Origin: CAYGZQ01 sp964354375 [NCBI: uncultured Planctomycetota bacterium]
GTDB lineage: Bacteria; JAJVIF01; JAPKYR01
Reading direction: 5' to 3'
Assembly: GCA_964354375.1 (NCBI GenBank)
Contig: CAYGZQ010000026.1
Location: forward strand, 1-50,087
DNA: 50,087 nt
Part shown: piece by piece, positions 17,025-25,368 of the stretch
Layout of the letters: every line of letters starts with the position of its first letter
Numbering within the stretch: the stretch's first letter is position 1
The notes under the pieces: generated by a model
The model's input: the letters and a program-made list of their open reading frames with translations, nothing else
Database searches by the model: none
What the model was told of the DNA's origin: nothing
Made by a program: the position numbers and the translations under genes

Positions 17025-17033
17025 AGCAGTGCA

Positions 17034-17039
17034 ATTCTA
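17034..17039 (-). promoter_or_regulatory. -10 box of fmdB-lipB, leaderless type
   Basis: TAGAAT on the minus strand, then 9 nt (TGCACTGCT) to the ATG. No purine-rich SD in between, so transcription should start at or next to the start codon. Confidence 0.6.
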
Positions 17040-17124
17040 CCCTCGACCTCTCACACCAGCAAGGCGCGGGAGACCAAGAACACGAAGAGAGCAAAGACGG
17101 GAATGCGGTCAACGGTCCTGGTGG

Positions 17125-17130
17125 TATACT
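17125..17130 (+). promoter_or_regulatory. -10 box of the VWA protein gene
   Basis: TGGTATACT, an extended-type -10, 35 nt before the ATG. The implied leader carries the SD CCGGAGGG. No clear -35. Confidence 0.45.
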
Positions 17131-17165
17131 GATTCCGACAACATATCATTACCGGAGGGCTTCGC

Positions 17166-18812
17166 ATGAACGCTTCTCAGCTCCGGATCGCGACGGTTAT
17201 CGCGATCGCGTGCTCGGCCTTTTTCGCCGCGGGAGCGGCAAGGGCCGAAACACAGCTTATGATTCTTCTGGACTCATCGGGCAGCATGGCCGCGCCCGGC
17301 ATACCGGGGACATCTCACAACAAGCTCGACGAAGCCAACGCAGCGGTGAGCGGATTACTGCAGAAGCTTCCTGCCGAGATATCGGTGGGATTGAGGGTGA
17401 TGGGCGGCACGCCGTCGGCGGACTGCTATACGACATTCCTCTATTTCGAACCCAGCCAGGGGATCAGAAGCCAGATCCAGGACTACATAGACACGCTCAG
17501 GCCGTCCGGAGCGCGCGCCCTGTACCAGGGAATTGAGGATTGCATGACAGATCTGGGCGCGTCGGCGGTCGGCATAGATCGGGTGATGCTCGTCGTGACC
17601 GACGGCGGCGATGATTGCGGCAGAGACTTCGACCCGCTCGCCGAAATCTACTCATACGATCCCAGCATGCCAAGAATCGTCATTTACGGCCTGGACCTTT
17701 CGCAGTCCGACAAGCTTGCGCTGGGCGAGCTGGTCGCCTCGACAGGCGGTCGGGTCACCAACGTGGAGGACCTTTCCGGCCTTTCCGATGCCCTTGTGAA
17801 ATTCGGCGAGGAATTCGCCAACAACCTGAGGATTCATCTGATGGACAACGGAGGTAATTCGGTTCAGGGCGACGTTGTCGTGAGAAACACCGACACAGGT
17901 CAGATTGTCGCGGAGCGGCTTGATTCCACCGACCTCTCGATTAACGTCGGCCCCGGAAACTATGAAATAACGGGGCGTTACCTCGGACAGGAAGTCAAGA
18001 GCGACGCTTTCGTGATGGTGGAAGGCGACAGCCGGACGGTCGACCTGAAGTTCGAGGTGTACCTGGCGACTTTCGTGCTCAGCCTGAGGGATGTTTACGA
18101 CCAGCCTCTGAGGGCCAGGGTGACTTTCATCAACTCGTCGAACGAGCCGGTACTGACCACGGGCGTTGACGCTCATCACAGGGTCGAGCTGCCCCCGGAC
18201 ACGTACAGCATCCAGGTCCGGGTCGGCGACTTTGTCCAGGACATAGGCGGCATCCAGATCGGGCCGTCATACGAGGACACCGTAGAGATCGAATTGCCCG
18301 TCGAGCTCGGAACTCTGGAGGTGGAAGTGGCGAACATGTACGCCACTCCTCTGAACGCGGAGGTCAGCATATTCGATCAGGATGGGTCGTTGATGGACAG
18401 CGCGCCGTCCACATCCTACCTCTACTCGCGTCTGCCGCCGGGGACCTACAGGGTCGTCGCGAAATTCCAGGACATCGAGGTCGAGCAAAGCGTCTATCTC
18501 AATTCCGGTGAGCAGCGCCAGATCGGCCTCGAAATGAACGTCGCAATCGGAGATATTTTTGTGAAGCTGCGCACGGAATCGGACAACGATGTGTGGGGCT
18601 GGGTCAAGGTGTACGACAACAACGGCAACCTGATCGAGAGATTCAGTCGCGAGCGAATAGAAAGCCCCGACTGGTCGATCACGGATCTTCCGGTCGGCAT
18701 TTATCGCATCGAGGCGGAGGCCGAAGGGGTTGTGAGGACCATGTCCGGCATCGAGGTAAAGGAAAACGAAGAGACGGAAGTCGTGATCACATTCCCGGAC
18801 GAGGTGTATTAG
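17166..18812 (+). CDS. secreted VWA-domain protein with C-terminal beta-sandwich repeats
   Basis: 548 residues. SD CGGAGGGC. Signal peptide with cleavage after ARA (residue 27). VWA domain about residues 29-220: MIDAS motif DSSGS (36-40), later GARALYQGIEDC and VVTDGGDDCG, so metal-dependent binding looks intact. Four beta-sandwich units of about 80 residues follow, similar to carboxypeptidase-regulatory or SpaA-like domains: each has a strand with LPPDTYSIQVR, LPPGTYRVVAK or LPVGIYRIEAE. No membrane anchor at the C-terminus. Probably an extracytoplasmic adhesion or scaffold protein; the ligand is unknown. Convergent with fmdB promoter region on the left. Confidence 0.88.
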   Translation: MNASQLRIATVIAIACSAFFAAGAARAETQLMILLDSSGSMAAPGIPGTSHNKLDEANAAVSGLLQKLPAEISVGLRVMGGTPSADCYTTFLYFEPSQGIRSQIQDYIDTLRPSGARALYQGIEDCMTDLGASAVGIDRVMLVVTDGGDDCGRDFDPLAEIYSYDPSMPRIVIYGLDLSQSDKLALGELVASTGGRVTNVEDLSGLSDALVKFGEEFANNLRIHLMDNGGNSVQGDVVVRNTDTGQIVAERLDSTDLSINVGPGNYEITGRYLGQEVKSDAFVMVEGDSRTVDLKFEVYLATFVLSLRDVYDQPLRARVTFINSSNEPVLTTGVDAHHRVELPPDTYSIQVRVGDFVQDIGGIQIGPSYEDTVEIELPVELGTLEVEVANMYATPLNAEVSIFDQDGSLMDSAPSTSYLYSRLPPGTYRVVAKFQDIEVEQSVYLNSGEQRQIGLEMNVAIGDIFVKLRTESDNDVWGWVKVYDNNGNLIERFSRERIESPDWSITDLPVGIYRIEAEAEGVVRTMSGIEVKENEETEVVITFPDEVY

Positions 18813-18833
18813 CAGGTGGGCCCGGCGCGCTGG

Positions 18834-18856
18834 GCCACTTACTCCCCGTAAGTGGC
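18834..18856. repeat. short perfect hairpin
   Basis: GCCACTTAC, loop TCCCC, GTAAGTGGC. It lies 21 nt after the VWA stop codon and just before a TATATT (18862-18867) that may serve the next gene. No T-run, so a rho-independent terminator is doubtful. Confidence 0.6.
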
Positions 18857-18944
18857 ACCCATATATTCTCTTACAGTGTGCGCAACGAGCCTCCGACAGA
18901 CGAGTCTCAAGAATGGGTGAACTCTTTCGCAAAGAAGGCCAAGG

Positions 18945-20303
18945 TTGGTTAGCAGTGTTGCTGCAAAGAAGAAACACGAGATTCCAGAAATGGCGAATGA
19001 ATTGAGGTCACGTATGCCAGATCCAAGTGTCGAAGAAAGAGAGAATTGGCGTAAACGGTGGGATAAGTACCCGGACTTGGCTGAGCGAATACTGGGAGTC
19101 CTGCTGCCAGAAGGCCAAGCGCCTCGGAGCCCCAAAGAAGCGGCTGCAAGGGCATGGGAAGTAAGCAAGATGCTTCCCGAAGAGGATTTTGACGTAGCTG
19201 AAGGCAAGGGGGTGAGTTACTTCCGAATCTCTTGGCCTATCCTGGATCTCCGAGGCATAAACTGGGGAGAATTTCCTCTGTCAGGGTTGAACCTCTGTGG
19301 GGCGAGACTCGAAGAATCCTATCTTATGCACGCTCAGCTGCACGCAGCGGAACTGACTGACGTGCACTTAGAAGGAGCCCAGGTTTCCGGGTCGCACATG
19401 GAAGGAGCCAAGCTCAGCGGTGTGCACATGGAAAACGCAAGCCTGGTGAATGCGCACCTGGAGGTGGCGTCATTGTGGGGAGCACACCTGGAAGGAGCAA
19501 TGCTTGCTGAGGCGCATTTAGAGGGAGCTACCCTTTGCGAAGTGCATCTGGAAGAAGCAAACCTTCATGATGCGCACCTTGAAGGGGCCCTGCTCTGGAA
19601 ATCGAGCTTTGATGGAGCCAGATTAGATTGGATACGCGTCGGGAAACTAGAAGCTCTTGATCCTGAATGCGAACTTCCTGAGAAACTGAGGACACAATTG
19701 CCCGATCGGAAAACCAGTTTTGTGAACACAGAGTTCCTGCCCTCGTATAAGGATTTCTTCACGGGTGCTTTTGAATGCCGGAATATTCGCCACTTCCTCA
19801 AGACCGCACGATGGAAGGACCTATGGTGTTTCTGGACCGAACGCTGGTTTTATACTGACTTCCAGGGTGTCCGCATTGACGACGCAGACACGGTTCTGGC
19901 TGCCGACCTTCATCGATACGTCAGAGACCAGCAATACCTCTATGTCTTCAGACATCGGCATCTCATAGGGTACAAATGCTGGAAATGGCTTGCGGGATGC
20001 GGTGACAACATCTGGCTTCTAGCATTCTGGTCACTGTTTGTTATTGTGTTCTTCGCTGTTGTGTATTGGCTGCCCCTTGGAATGATAAACGCACAAGCAT
20101 ATGGGGAGGATTATTCTTCTATCTGGGAACCTCTCAAGTGGTTCTTCATTTCATTTGACATCTTCTCGAACTTGGGTGTCCGTGCGACTCATCCGCAAAC
20201 GAGTTTTGGCGTATTCGTGGTGTTCCTCGAAACCACGCTGGGATTCGTCGCATTGGGCACCTTGATCGCGGTGGCGAGTAATAAGTGGGTGAGGCGATCG
20301 TGA
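18945..20303 (+). CDS. pentapeptide-repeat protein fused to a two-helix ion-channel-like module
   Basis: 452 residues from TTG 18945, preceded by AAGAAGGCCAAGG; ATG 18990 (437 residues) is a second option. Residues ~95-225 form pentapeptide repeats with a ten-residue rhythm, HLEGAxLxxA, and His at alternate turns (AHLEGAMLAE, AHLEGATLCE). Two membrane helices follow near the C-terminus (LLAFWSLFVIVFFAVVYWL and FVVFLETTLGFVALGTLIAV) with a re-entrant-like segment FISFDIFSNLGVRATHP between. This layout and the ending LGTLIAVASNKWVRRS match two-TM K+-channel domains fused to pentapeptide repeats, but the filter (TxGYGD/TLGFGD) reads NLGVRA. Base composition is less GC-rich than neighbouring genes, hinting at transfer. 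Confidence 0.82.
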   Translation: MVSSVAAKKKHEIPEMANELRSRMPDPSVEERENWRKRWDKYPDLAERILGVLLPEGQAPRSPKEAAARAWEVSKMLPEEDFDVAEGKGVSYFRISWPILDLRGINWGEFPLSGLNLCGARLEESYLMHAQLHAAELTDVHLEGAQVSGSHMEGAKLSGVHMENASLVNAHLEVASLWGAHLEGAMLAEAHLEGATLCEVHLEEANLHDAHLEGALLWKSSFDGARLDWIRVGKLEALDPECELPEKLRTQLPDRKTSFVNTEFLPSYKDFFTGAFECRNIRHFLKTARWKDLWCFWTERWFYTDFQGVRIDDADTVLAADLHRYVRDQQYLYVFRHRHLIGYKCWKWLAGCGDNIWLLAFWSLFVIVFFAVVYWLPLGMINAQAYGEDYSSIWEPLKWFFISFDIFSNLGVRATHPQTSFGVFVVFLETTLGFVALGTLIAVASNKWVRRS

Positions 20304-20420
20304 GAAGTGTTGCTGGGTGGCCGACGCAGGCAATTCCGAGTCCGGGTGATTGAGGCGATGTCGCTGTCCCGGTTCGAGAGTAGGGTTGGGAGACGGGGTC
20401 CCGGCATAGCAAATCCCGGG

Positions 20421-20633
20421 CTACTTGACAGGGGGGCCAATCCACTCTGCCTCGAACCAGTAGTAGTCGCTGCGGTAGTGCGGCTCGGCAGGAGCCTCGC
20501 CCTCCCGATCCGACTCCTTTGTCACCGGTTCATTGAGTCTTGAGGCAGCTGGCACCCGACGCAAGCTGAGCGAGTCCACGAGCGTGCTGGTGTCGGTCAG
20601 CGGGGGATCAGTTTGTGACGGGCACCCGGCTCA
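20421..20633 (-). pseudogene. partial copy of the adjacent cysteine protein, C-terminal motif only
   Basis: Minus-strand frame open between stops at 20633 and 20421, just downstream of the gene at 20643. It ends DYYWFEAEWIGPPVK, clearly related to the neighbour's ending NHYWFKPEWIGPPLQK. Upstream of this motif there is no similarity: the neighbour's cysteines are absent. Only GTG starts (20579, 20555 or 20525) are available and none has a clear SD. Either a decayed duplicate or a very small protein of 34-52 residues that keeps the C-terminal motif. The stop codon falls beside CCCGGG, the edge sequence of the 12.7-kb inverted repeats. Confidence 0.5.
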
Positions 20634-20642
20634 GGTGATGCC

Positions 20643-21026
20643 CTATTTTTGCAGCGGGGGGCCGATCCATTCCGGTTTGAACCAGTAGTGGTTCACCAAC
20701 GCTTCGGGATTCCTGGACGACCTGAGCAGCATGTAGCAGAAAGAGCCGTCCGATCTCGGGTTGAAGTAGGGTTCGAGACCGTATCGGCAGCCCCCCGTGC
20801 AGTCCACAACACGCGGAGCGCCCTTGGCGGCCTGAGGATTGGCCGCGACCTCCGGCAGCCCCTCCACTCTGTAGAGCTTCTCCTTGTGACCCTGTTCGGA
20901 GCAGACGGGGCAGAACGGCTCGGTGACGACAATGCCCATCCCTTTGCCCAGCTTCTCGCCCTTGGCGGGGGATTTGCCGATCGTCTCGTCGGTCTTGTTC
21001 GGTTTTTCGGATTTCCGGTCGCTCAT
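20643..21026 (-). CDS. small cysteine-containing protein of unknown function
   Basis: 127 residues, not recognised. The N-terminal 30 residues are Lys/Glu/Ser-rich (MSDRKSEKPNK) and look disordered. The middle has PFCPVCSEQGH (CxxC plus His) and VDCTGGCRYG (CxxxC), a plausible zinc site. The C-terminus is NHYWFKPEWIGPPLQK, shared with the partial copy just downstream. The start is the ATG at 21026, because TAGACT lies 10 nt upstream as in other leaderless genes here; a GTG at 21056 would add 10 residues. No signal peptide. Divergent from the TPR gene. Confidence 0.6.
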   Translation of the reverse strand: MSDRKSEKPNKTDETIGKSPAKGEKLGKGMGIVVTEPFCPVCSEQGHKEKLYRVEGLPEVAANPQAAKGAPRVVDCTGGCRYGLEPYFNPRSDGSFCYMLLRSSRNPEALVNHYWFKPEWIGPPLQK

Positions 21027-21152
21027 GTCGATGGCTAGTCTAAGAGGGACATTCACGGCGTGTCAAGCTCGGAGGCTTCGATTCCCGGAAGCGTGGGAAC
21101 CCGGTGTCGCGACGGGACCGATTTTTTGTCAGCCATTGCGCAGGACATCTGA

Positions 21153-21158
21153 TATAAT
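21153..21158 (+). promoter_or_regulatory. -10 box of the TPR gene, leaderless type
   Basis: Consensus TATAAT followed by 9 nt (AGCCGCTCC) and the GTG start codon. No SD. A possible -35 TTGTCA (21126-21131) is 21 nt away, longer than usual. Confidence 0.65.
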
Positions 21159-21167
21159 AGCCGCTCC

Positions 21168-24100
21168 GTGAGTCCGATTGGACGCATATTTGGACGTGGG
21201 CGCGCAATCGAGAACAATCTTAAGAAGGCCGAGGAATCTTTCGGTCAGGGAGATTGGGAGAAATGCGCGCGTTTCGCCGCCGAGGTCCGGGCGAAGATCG
21301 CTTCGGAGAATCCCGGGAAGTTCGCGACCCAGCTTCTTCGCGCCTTCTATCTTGAAGCGGCATCGACATACAGGCGCGGAGACATTGAGGCCGCGCTCGG
21401 CATTGTCGACGAGGCCCTGAAGCAGCCGGACGGACTGGCCGACATCGCCAAGCTCCTTTCAGAGATCGTTTCGGAGAACGATTCCCCCAAGGTGTTGCAG
21501 GTCCTGGAACGGGCGAGCAGGAAGCTCCCCGACAACAACCATGTCGCCCTCGCCTTGTGCGAGAAATACGTCGGTATGGAGAAGTTCGACGAGGAAGCGC
21601 TGGGGCTCTACAAGAAGCTGTATCAGCGCGCCCCCGACAACACGACCGTGATCTACGGGCTGGCGATGGGCCTGAGGAAGCAGGACAAGTTCGACCGCAC
21701 GACCCTCGCCATCTATCGCAGGGCGTTTCATGAGTTCTCGACGAACGATAATTTCCTGTATGCGCTTGCGCGGACCTACGCGAGCCAGAGTCCGCCCGTC
21801 AACGAGGCCCTGCCGGTCATCGAGCGCGCCCTGAAGTTCTACCCTGGCGAGGAATCATTCTACGCGTCGAAAATCGCGATTCTCGCCAACCTGCCGTCGC
21901 TTACCCCCGACCAGGTGAGAATCCTTCTGGAGACCTATAAGAAAACCAGGGACAAGGACCTTGCCGAGAAGCTCGTGAGACATCTCATGGCGATGCACGC
22001 GGATGATGAGGACGCGTGCCGCGTGTACGAGTCGGTGTGGAAGGATCATTCGAAGAGGACCACCCTGCTGAGCGTACTGGCCGAGAGATATCGAATGGCC
22101 GGCCGACGCGATCCCGCCGCCATGGAGATATTCCAGGCGTTCTTCGACGAGATGCCACGGGAGCGCGAAAACACCCTCTATCTGGCCCGACAGTACGCGG
22201 AGAAAGGAAACCGCTCGGACAACGCGATCCTGGTCTTCCAGCAGGTGCTGAGAGACGGCACTGCCACCGAGATGAACAGCGTCGTGCTCGCCCTGGCCCA
22301 GGCCTATCTCGCGGTCAGGCGCTCCGACGAGGAAGCGGCCAGAGTCTATCGCATGGCTCACAGTGTCGAGCCGGACAACTACGCGATCCTGAGCGCTCTA
22401 AAGGATGTCGCCCTGGCGGGCGGACGCATGGACGGCGCTCGGGCGAATCCCCTCATTGATTTCATAAAGCATCCCAACACCTCGAAAGGGGATGCTTCAG
22501 CGCTCAGTGAGAAGCTGGGCTCCGCGCTGGCGGTCGAAGGAAGGTCCGATAAGGACGCCTGCCAGGTCTATCGCCTGAACGTGCAGAGCAAGTCCGCTTC
22601 TCCCGCGGAAGAGGCTCTTCTGGTCGACACATTGACCCGGAGCAACGATGCGAAGATCGGCGACATTCCGCTCTTCGAACGGGTCTACGGCAGAAACGAA
22701 GCGGATGACCTGGCGGGAGTACTGGCGAAGCTTTATCGCGAGACCGGCGAGCCGTCGGAAAAGAGGCTCCCCGTGGCGATACGGGCGCTGAAGCATGATC
22801 CCGGCAACCGCGACCTCGGCTCCTGGGCCCTGCCGTACATTCTCAACCAGCACGGGGATGACGTGGAATACTTCCCGCTGATCGCCGAGCTCGTGGCTAA
22901 AGGCCACCTTGCCGGGGCGAAGGGGATCAGGCAGGGAGTGGTGGCGCGATCTGTGACCAGGATCGCAAGGGACAGAATCCGCGAGGGCAGGTTCAAGGAG
23001 GCGATCGCGATACTGGTCGAGGCATTCAAGTTCGACAAGGACCCGATCCTTCAGTACCTGCTCGGCGTGGCCTACCAGGGTGACGGGGATCTTCAGACGG
23101 GCCTCGGCGTTTTCAGGGACCTCAGAAAATCCGATAAGCAGAATCCCGCTTACTCTTACAGGCTTGCCGTTCTGACCCTTATGGGCGGGGACATAGACGG
23201 CGCCGAGAAAATACTCCAGGAGCTGTCGGCCCGATTCCCGGACCACCCCATGGTGCATCTGAGGATGGGGATGATCGACGAGGCGAGGAAGGATCTGGAC
23301 AAGGCGCTGGAAGAGTACGATCAGGTGAAATCCGGCGACAAGAGCGTCGTGGCCTTCGCGGACTACCGCAAGGGGATGATTCTCTGCTCGAAAGACGAGT
23401 GGCAGGAGGGTCTGAAGTATCTGGAAACAGCCGCGGGAGGCGGGATCAAGACTGCGGCGCTCGAGAATGCACGGATGCTCACGCGCGTGACGCTGATCGA
23501 CAGGGAGTTCGATGGGGGATCGATGGACACGGTCGAGCGTCGACTGATGAGGCTGTCCGAGCACGCAGGCGCCGTGTGGTCCCCCCTGATAAACGAGCGT
23601 CTGCTCAGGCTTGCGCTCAGGCAGTTGAAGAAGGGAGACGATGAAGCGGCGCAGAGAAGCCTGGAGGCCGCGGAGAAAACCAGCGTGCGCGACGCGAGAA
23701 CATCGGGCCTGCTCGCGATGATCGACATCGGCGCCGGGCGTCCAAAGGCCGCCATCGAGAGGCTCGAGCGCGTGCTCGCGTACCGCGACAAGACCGGCGC
23801 CGAGCTTGCCCACAGGCTGTGGACCGTCATCTCCCTGAGGCTCGGTCGACATGACGAGGCCAGGGAAGCAGCCGACTGGCTGATGGCCCGCAAAGCCCGA
23901 GGCGCAGAGAAGCTTCGCTTCCTCGCCGTCTGGAGGAACCCTATCGAGGTCGACTGGCCTCCGGCGATGGAGGAGTATACCTACGAAGACCTCGAAGGCG
24001 AGTTCGGATTCCCGGTGGGGCTGGTCGGACGAATGGCGTACAAGTGCGCCGACTACGAGGGCGGCGCCAAGTATCTTGAGAAATACTCCAAGGACTCCTC

Positions 24101-25112
24101 CAAGCCTGACAGGGTGGAGGCCGAGTTCCTTCTCGGCCTGATGTACATCAAGCAGAAGAAGCCAAACCTCGGACTCCACTACTGGAGCCACATTCTGAGC
24201 GAGGGTCACCGCGAGCTCCCGGAAAAACAGCGTGTCGAATCGCTGATGCTGCTCGGCTATCACTTCATGGAGCACGGCGAGACCGACAAGAGTCGCGAGG
24301 CGTTCAAGCTCGCGCGCGAATCGGGCGCAAGCCAGAATGAGTACGACAACGCGATCGCCTACTCCCACCTCCAGGCCGGCTACCTGGCCGCCAAGTCCGA
24401 CAACCTCCAGCTCGCGATTCGCGAATGGGAGAAAATCCTCGAGACTTCCCCCGACAACTGGCAGGCCATCCAGAACCTCGGCCTGGCTCATTTCTGGATG
24501 AACGATGACGACAAATCGATGGACTACTTCGACAGGCTGTTCGCCATCTGCAACGACAAAGCCGACATCATCGATCAGGAGAGCTTCAGTTTCGTGTTCG
24601 AGGAGACCAGGAAAATGATCAACCAACTGGTCAGCCTCAAGCAGAGCGAGCCGTCACGCGCCGAGATCAAGCGGGAGATGATGCTTGACGAGACCAAGTC
24701 GGCGAACCGGCACTACTGGACCCTCGGCGTGAAGAAGGGAGTGACGAGCGTCGAGGCCCAGGCGAACTATTTCCGTCTCGTCAAGATATACAGCCCCGAG
24801 AAATACCCCCAGGACTTCATGGTGCTCGAGAAGGCGTACGATTTTTTCAATAAGCCCGGCCTCCTGAAAAAGAACGAGCAGGTTGTCTTCAACGCCTTCC
24901 ATTTCAGGCTTTTGAACATGGAGGAAGCGGGCGGACTGAGCGAAATCCCTCCGTCCCCGCAGATCGTGGAGTTCCTCAAGAGGGAGCTGGACCCGAGGAG
25001 CCAGCTGGATTTCGACGAGCTCCTCAAGGAGTCCCTCTCCCGCGCCGAGAAGCTTCCCGAGCTGAACATGACCCCGGACTACCTGGCCCCGGACTACCTG
25101 GCAAGCTGGTAA
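21168..25112 (+). CDS. giant TPR protein with a degenerate J-domain-like C-terminus
   Basis: 1314 residues from GTG 21168, supported by the TATAAT 9 nt upstream. No signal peptide or membrane helix. Nearly all of residues 15-1150 are helical repeats of the TPR kind (EEALGLYKKLYQRAPDN, DNAILVFQQVLRDG, LQLAIREWEKILETSPDN). Residues ~1182-1230 read HYWTLGVKKG, EAQANYFRLVKIY, FMVLEKAYDFF, which follows the J-domain pattern, but the HPD tripeptide is S1209-P1210-E1211. J-domains need HPD to stimulate Hsp70, so this copy should not do so. A short tail includes repeated PDYLA. Probably a scaffold for protein assembly; partners unknown. Repeats near 800-890 are more diverged. Confidence 0.85.
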   Translation: MSPIGRIFGRGRAIENNLKKAEESFGQGDWEKCARFAAEVRAKIASENPGKFATQLLRAFYLEAASTYRRGDIEAALGIVDEALKQPDGLADIAKLLSEIVSENDSPKVLQVLERASRKLPDNNHVALALCEKYVGMEKFDEEALGLYKKLYQRAPDNTTVIYGLAMGLRKQDKFDRTTLAIYRRAFHEFSTNDNFLYALARTYASQSPPVNEALPVIERALKFYPGEESFYASKIAILANLPSLTPDQVRILLETYKKTRDKDLAEKLVRHLMAMHADDEDACRVYESVWKDHSKRTTLLSVLAERYRMAGRRDPAAMEIFQAFFDEMPRERENTLYLARQYAEKGNRSDNAILVFQQVLRDGTATEMNSVVLALAQAYLAVRRSDEEAARVYRMAHSVEPDNYAILSALKDVALAGGRMDGARANPLIDFIKHPNTSKGDASALSEKLGSALAVEGRSDKDACQVYRLNVQSKSASPAEEALLVDTLTRSNDAKIGDIPLFERVYGRNEADDLAGVLAKLYRETGEPSEKRLPVAIRALKHDPGNRDLGSWALPYILNQHGDDVEYFPLIAELVAKGHLAGAKGIRQGVVARSVTRIARDRIREGRFKEAIAILVEAFKFDKDPILQYLLGVAYQGDGDLQTGLGVFRDLRKSDKQNPAYSYRLAVLTLMGGDIDGAEKILQELSARFPDHPMVHLRMGMIDEARKDLDKALEEYDQVKSGDKSVVAFADYRKGMILCSKDEWQEGLKYLETAAGGGIKTAALENARMLTRVTLIDREFDGGSMDTVERRLMRLSEHAGAVWSPLINERLLRLALRQLKKGDDEAAQRSLEAAEKTSVRDARTSGLLAMIDIGAGRPKAAIERLERVLAYRDKTGAELAHRLWTVISLRLGRHDEAREAADWLMARKARGAEKLRFLAVWRNPIEVDWPPAMEEYTYEDLEGEFGFPVGLVGRMAYKCADYEGGAKYLEKYSKDSSKPDRVEAEFLLGLMYIKQKKPNLGLHYWSHILSEGHRELPEKQRVESLMLLGYHFMEHGETDKSREAFKLARESGASQNEYDNAIAYSHLQAGYLAAKSDNLQLAIREWEKILETSPDNWQAIQNLGLAHFWMNDDDKSMDYFDRLFAICNDKADIIDQESFSFVFEETRKMINQLVSLKQSEPSRAEIKREMMLDETKSANRHYWTLGVKKGVTSVEAQANYFRLVKIYSPEKYPQDFMVLEKAYDFFNKPGLLKKNEQVVFNAFHFRLLNMEEAGGLSEIPPSPQIVEFLKRELDPRSQLDFDELLKESLSRAEKLPELNMTPDYLAPDYLASW

Positions 25113-25134
25113 TCGGTGTCCCCTACATGATGCG

Positions 25135-25239
25135 GGTGCCCTCCACAAGCGGAGTCTTCGGAGCTTGTGGAGGTCTCACAACGAAGAAAAGACACTTGGA
25201 GACCTCCACAAACTCGGGGACTCGTTTGTGGAGGGCACC
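25135..25239. repeat. two interleaved inverted repeats forming a compound palindrome
   Basis: Outer arms GGTGCCCTCCACAA (25135-25148) and TTGTGGAGGGCACC (25226-25239); inner arms CTTGTGGAGGTCTC and GAGACCTCCACAA around a 21-nt loop. The motif CTCCACAA therefore occurs four times, alternately inverted. Located between the TPR gene and the next lipoprotein. Confidence 0.88.
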
Positions 25240-25339
25240 GGGACGTGGAGGAATGTGCCCGATGGCTGACGCCCTCGGTTACACCCTTGCTTACGCGCGG
25301 GTTTCGGACATCGGATAGCATTTTATGACGCGCATGGTG

Positions 25340-25345
25340 TAGAAT
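25340..25345 (+). promoter_or_regulatory. -10 box of lipoprotein family member 2
   Basis: TAGAAT, 23 nt before the ATG. The short leader carries the SD ATAGGAGGACAC. No convincing -35. Confidence 0.5.
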
Positions 25346-25368
25346 ATGTATGCAATAGGAGGACACTC

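Noticed and set aside
18593-18952. 119-residue frame over the VWA gene end and the following spacer
   Set aside because: Overlaps the VWA repeats in another frame and then a hairpin; no SD.
22497-24626. 709-residue minus-strand frame inside the TPR gene
   Set aside because: Antisense shadow; the plus frame shows regular TPR periodicity over the whole length.
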